Assembly (NCBI GenBank): GCA_016928125.1
Contig: JAFGLK010000359.1
Coordinates: 1 to 7,676, forward strand
Direction of reading: 5' to 3'
DNA length: 7,676 bases
Origin: Anaerolineae bacterium
GTDB lineage: Bacteria; Chloroflexota; Anaerolineae; UBA1429
Part shown: positions 6,538-7,676 of the stretch, piece after piece
Position numbering within the stretch: position 1 is the stretch's first letter
Layout: the number at the start of each line of letters is the position of its first letter
Program-made: the position numbers and the translations under genes
Notes under the pieces: generated by a model
Database searches by the model: none
What the model saw: the letters and a program-made list of their open reading frames with translations, nothing else
Told to the model about the DNA's origin: nothing

Positions 6538-7676
6538 ATGGTGGCATCGGTCAAGGCCCGCAGCGAGATCGCCGAGCAGTTCAAGTGGGATACGGCCAGC
6601 GTCTTTCCGTCGGACGAGGCCTGGGAAGCGGCGCTTGCGGAGGTGCGCGCGAGCCTGCCCCACCTGGCCTCCCACGCTGGACGACTGGCTGAGGGCCCCC
6701 AGCGTGTGGCGCACTGGCTAGGGGATCTTGAGAAGACGATGCGCACCTTGTTCAAGGTGCGCCTCTACGCCCAATGCGCCTGGTCGGTGGAGACGACCAA
6801 CCAGGCCGCCGCCGCCCAGGTCTCACGCGCCAATGCCCTTCAGGCTGAGGTCTCGGCCGCGATCGCCTTTGCAGAGCCCGAGCTGCTGGCCATCGGGCCG
6901 GATAACCTGCTGGCCTGGGCCGAGAGCGAGCCCGCTCTGGCCATCTATGCGCACTATTTCGAGGCCCTCAAGCGCCGCGAGCCGCATGTATGCTCACCCG
7001 AGGTCGAACAGGTGCTGGGGCAGCTCTTCGACCCCTTCGAGGCCGCCGTCCACACGCACACCGTGCTGGCCGACGCCGACCTGACCTTTGCACCTGCGCG
7101 CTCCTCTGAAGATGAGGCGCCCATCCCGATCTCGCAGGGCAACCTGGAGGCCTTGCTGATCAGCCCCGACCGCGAGACGCGCCGTACGGCCTGGGAGAGC
7201 TATGCCGATGCCCATCTGGCGGTCAAGAACACCATGGCGAACTGCCTGGCGACCGGCGTCAAGCAGCATGTCTTTGAGGCGCGGACGCGCCGATATGCCT
7301 CCACCCTCGAGGCCGCGCTGGGGCCCAACCAGATCCCCACCGCGGTGTACCGCAACGTGGTGGAGGCGCTGAGGCGCAACTATCCGCTTTGGCACCGCTA
7401 CTGGCGCGTCCTGCGGCGCGCCTTGGGCTATGAGCAACTGCACCCCTACGACCTCAAGGCCCCCCTGAGCCAGGGCAGCCCCGTCATCGCCTTTGAGCAG
7501 GCCCTGAACTGGATCTGCGACGGGCTGGCGCCCCTCGGCGAAGCCTATGTGAACACCTTGCGGCGCGGCGTGCTGGAGCAGCGCTGGGTCGACCGCTACC
7601 CCAATCAGGGCAAGACCTCGGGGGCCTACTCAACGGGCACGCCGGGCACCCATCCTTTTGTGCTCATGAGCTACAC
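6538..7676 (+). CDS. pepF: Oligoendopeptidase F-like M3 metallopeptidase, C-terminus cut by window edge
   Basis: PepF-family enzymes are cytosolic zinc peptidases that cut short oligopeptides, in peptide recycling. Reading from ATG at 6538 gives 379 codons open to the right edge. The start has the family look (FKWDTASVFPSDEAWEAAL), followed by the helical oligoendopeptidase N-terminal domain (about 50-200, including LFKVRLYAQCAWSVETTN). The M3 catalytic part then begins, with RETRRTAWESYADAHLAVKN, YASTLEAAL and IPTAVYRNVVEALRRNYPLWHRYW. The last residues, RWVDRYPNQGKTSGAYSTG and THPFVLMSY, are the signature just before the zinc site. The HEXXH motif itself is beyond the edge and cannot be checked. 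No signal peptide is seen. The gene is transcribed divergently from the YkuD operon from its own promoter (6469-6497). Assignment to the PepF group within M3 is confident; the exact subgroup is not. Confidence 0.95.
   Translation, partial: MVASVKARSEIAEQFKWDTASVFPSDEAWEAALAEVRASLPHLASHAGRLAEGPQRVAHWLGDLEKTMRTLFKVRLYAQCAWSVETTNQAAAAQVSRANALQAEVSAAIAFAEPELLAIGPDNLLAWAESEPALAIYAHYFEALKRREPHVCSPEVEQVLGQLFDPFEAAVHTHTVLADADLTFAPARSSEDEAPIPISQGNLEALLISPDRETRRTAWESYADAHLAVKNTMANCLATGVKQHVFEARTRRYASTLEAALGPNQIPTAVYRNVVEALRRNYPLWHRYWRVLRRALGYEQLHPYDLKAPLSQGSPVIAFEQALNWICDGLAPLGEAYVNTLRRGVLEQRWVDRYPNQGKTSGAYSTGTPGTHPFVLMSY

Noticed and set aside
6126..6692. Plus-strand ORF crossing the divergent intergenic region
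   Set aside because: It overlaps both flanking genes and both promoters, has low-complexity Arg/Pro-rich sequence and no SD.

Overview
The window is GC-rich bacterial DNA, about two thirds G+C by eye, and almost fully coding. It holds a four-gene block on the minus strand (positions 6240 down to 1) and one divergent gene on the plus strand (6538 to the right edge). The long ORFs antisense to these genes look like GC-skew shadows. The best taxonomic guess is Chloroflexota (Anaerolineae or relatives). This rests on the style of the TPR / single-TM / YkuD protein, whose N-terminal TPR carries the 'DPSNEEAWLWLA' signature, on the LysM plus TIM-barrel hydrolase, and on the coiled-coil protein beside them. 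It is an inference from recognised protein style, not from a marker gene.

Layout, right to left on the minus strand. A strong sigma70-type promoter (TTGGCA, 17 bp, TATAAT; 6346 to 6318) drives: (1) a membrane-anchored TPR protein with a C-terminal L,D-transpeptidase (YkuD) domain, 4555-6240; (2) a cytosolic-looking coiled-coil protein with no recognised domain, 3139-4479; (3) SelB, the selenocysteine-specific elongation factor, 1139-3133; (4) a LysM plus glycoside-hydrolase-like TIM-barrel protein, 1-1137, cut by the left edge. Genes 2-3 and 3-4 are separated by 5 and 1 bases, each downstream gene has its own Shine-Dalgarno inside the end of the gene before it, and both start with GTG. Genes 2 to 4 are therefore very probably co-transcribed and translationally coupled. 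A 75-base gap separates genes 1 and 2.

The 297-base intergenic region 6241-6537 holds two back-to-back promoters with several inverted repeats between them. The right-hand promoter (TTGCCC, 17 bp, CATAAT; 6469-6497) drives a pepF-like oligoendopeptidase F, cut by the right edge before its HEXXH zinc motif.

How the genes fit together: the operon mixes envelope-type proteins (YkuD, LysM/GH) with a dedicated translation factor for selenocysteine. selB is not next to selA, selC or selD in this window, and no in-frame UGA selenocysteine codon was found. The mixed operon, an L,D-transpeptidase motif reading SFGC instead of SHGC, and a LysM/GH protein with no visible signal peptide are the points most worth a second look. 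No RNA genes, mobile elements, CRISPR arrays or rho-independent terminators were found.
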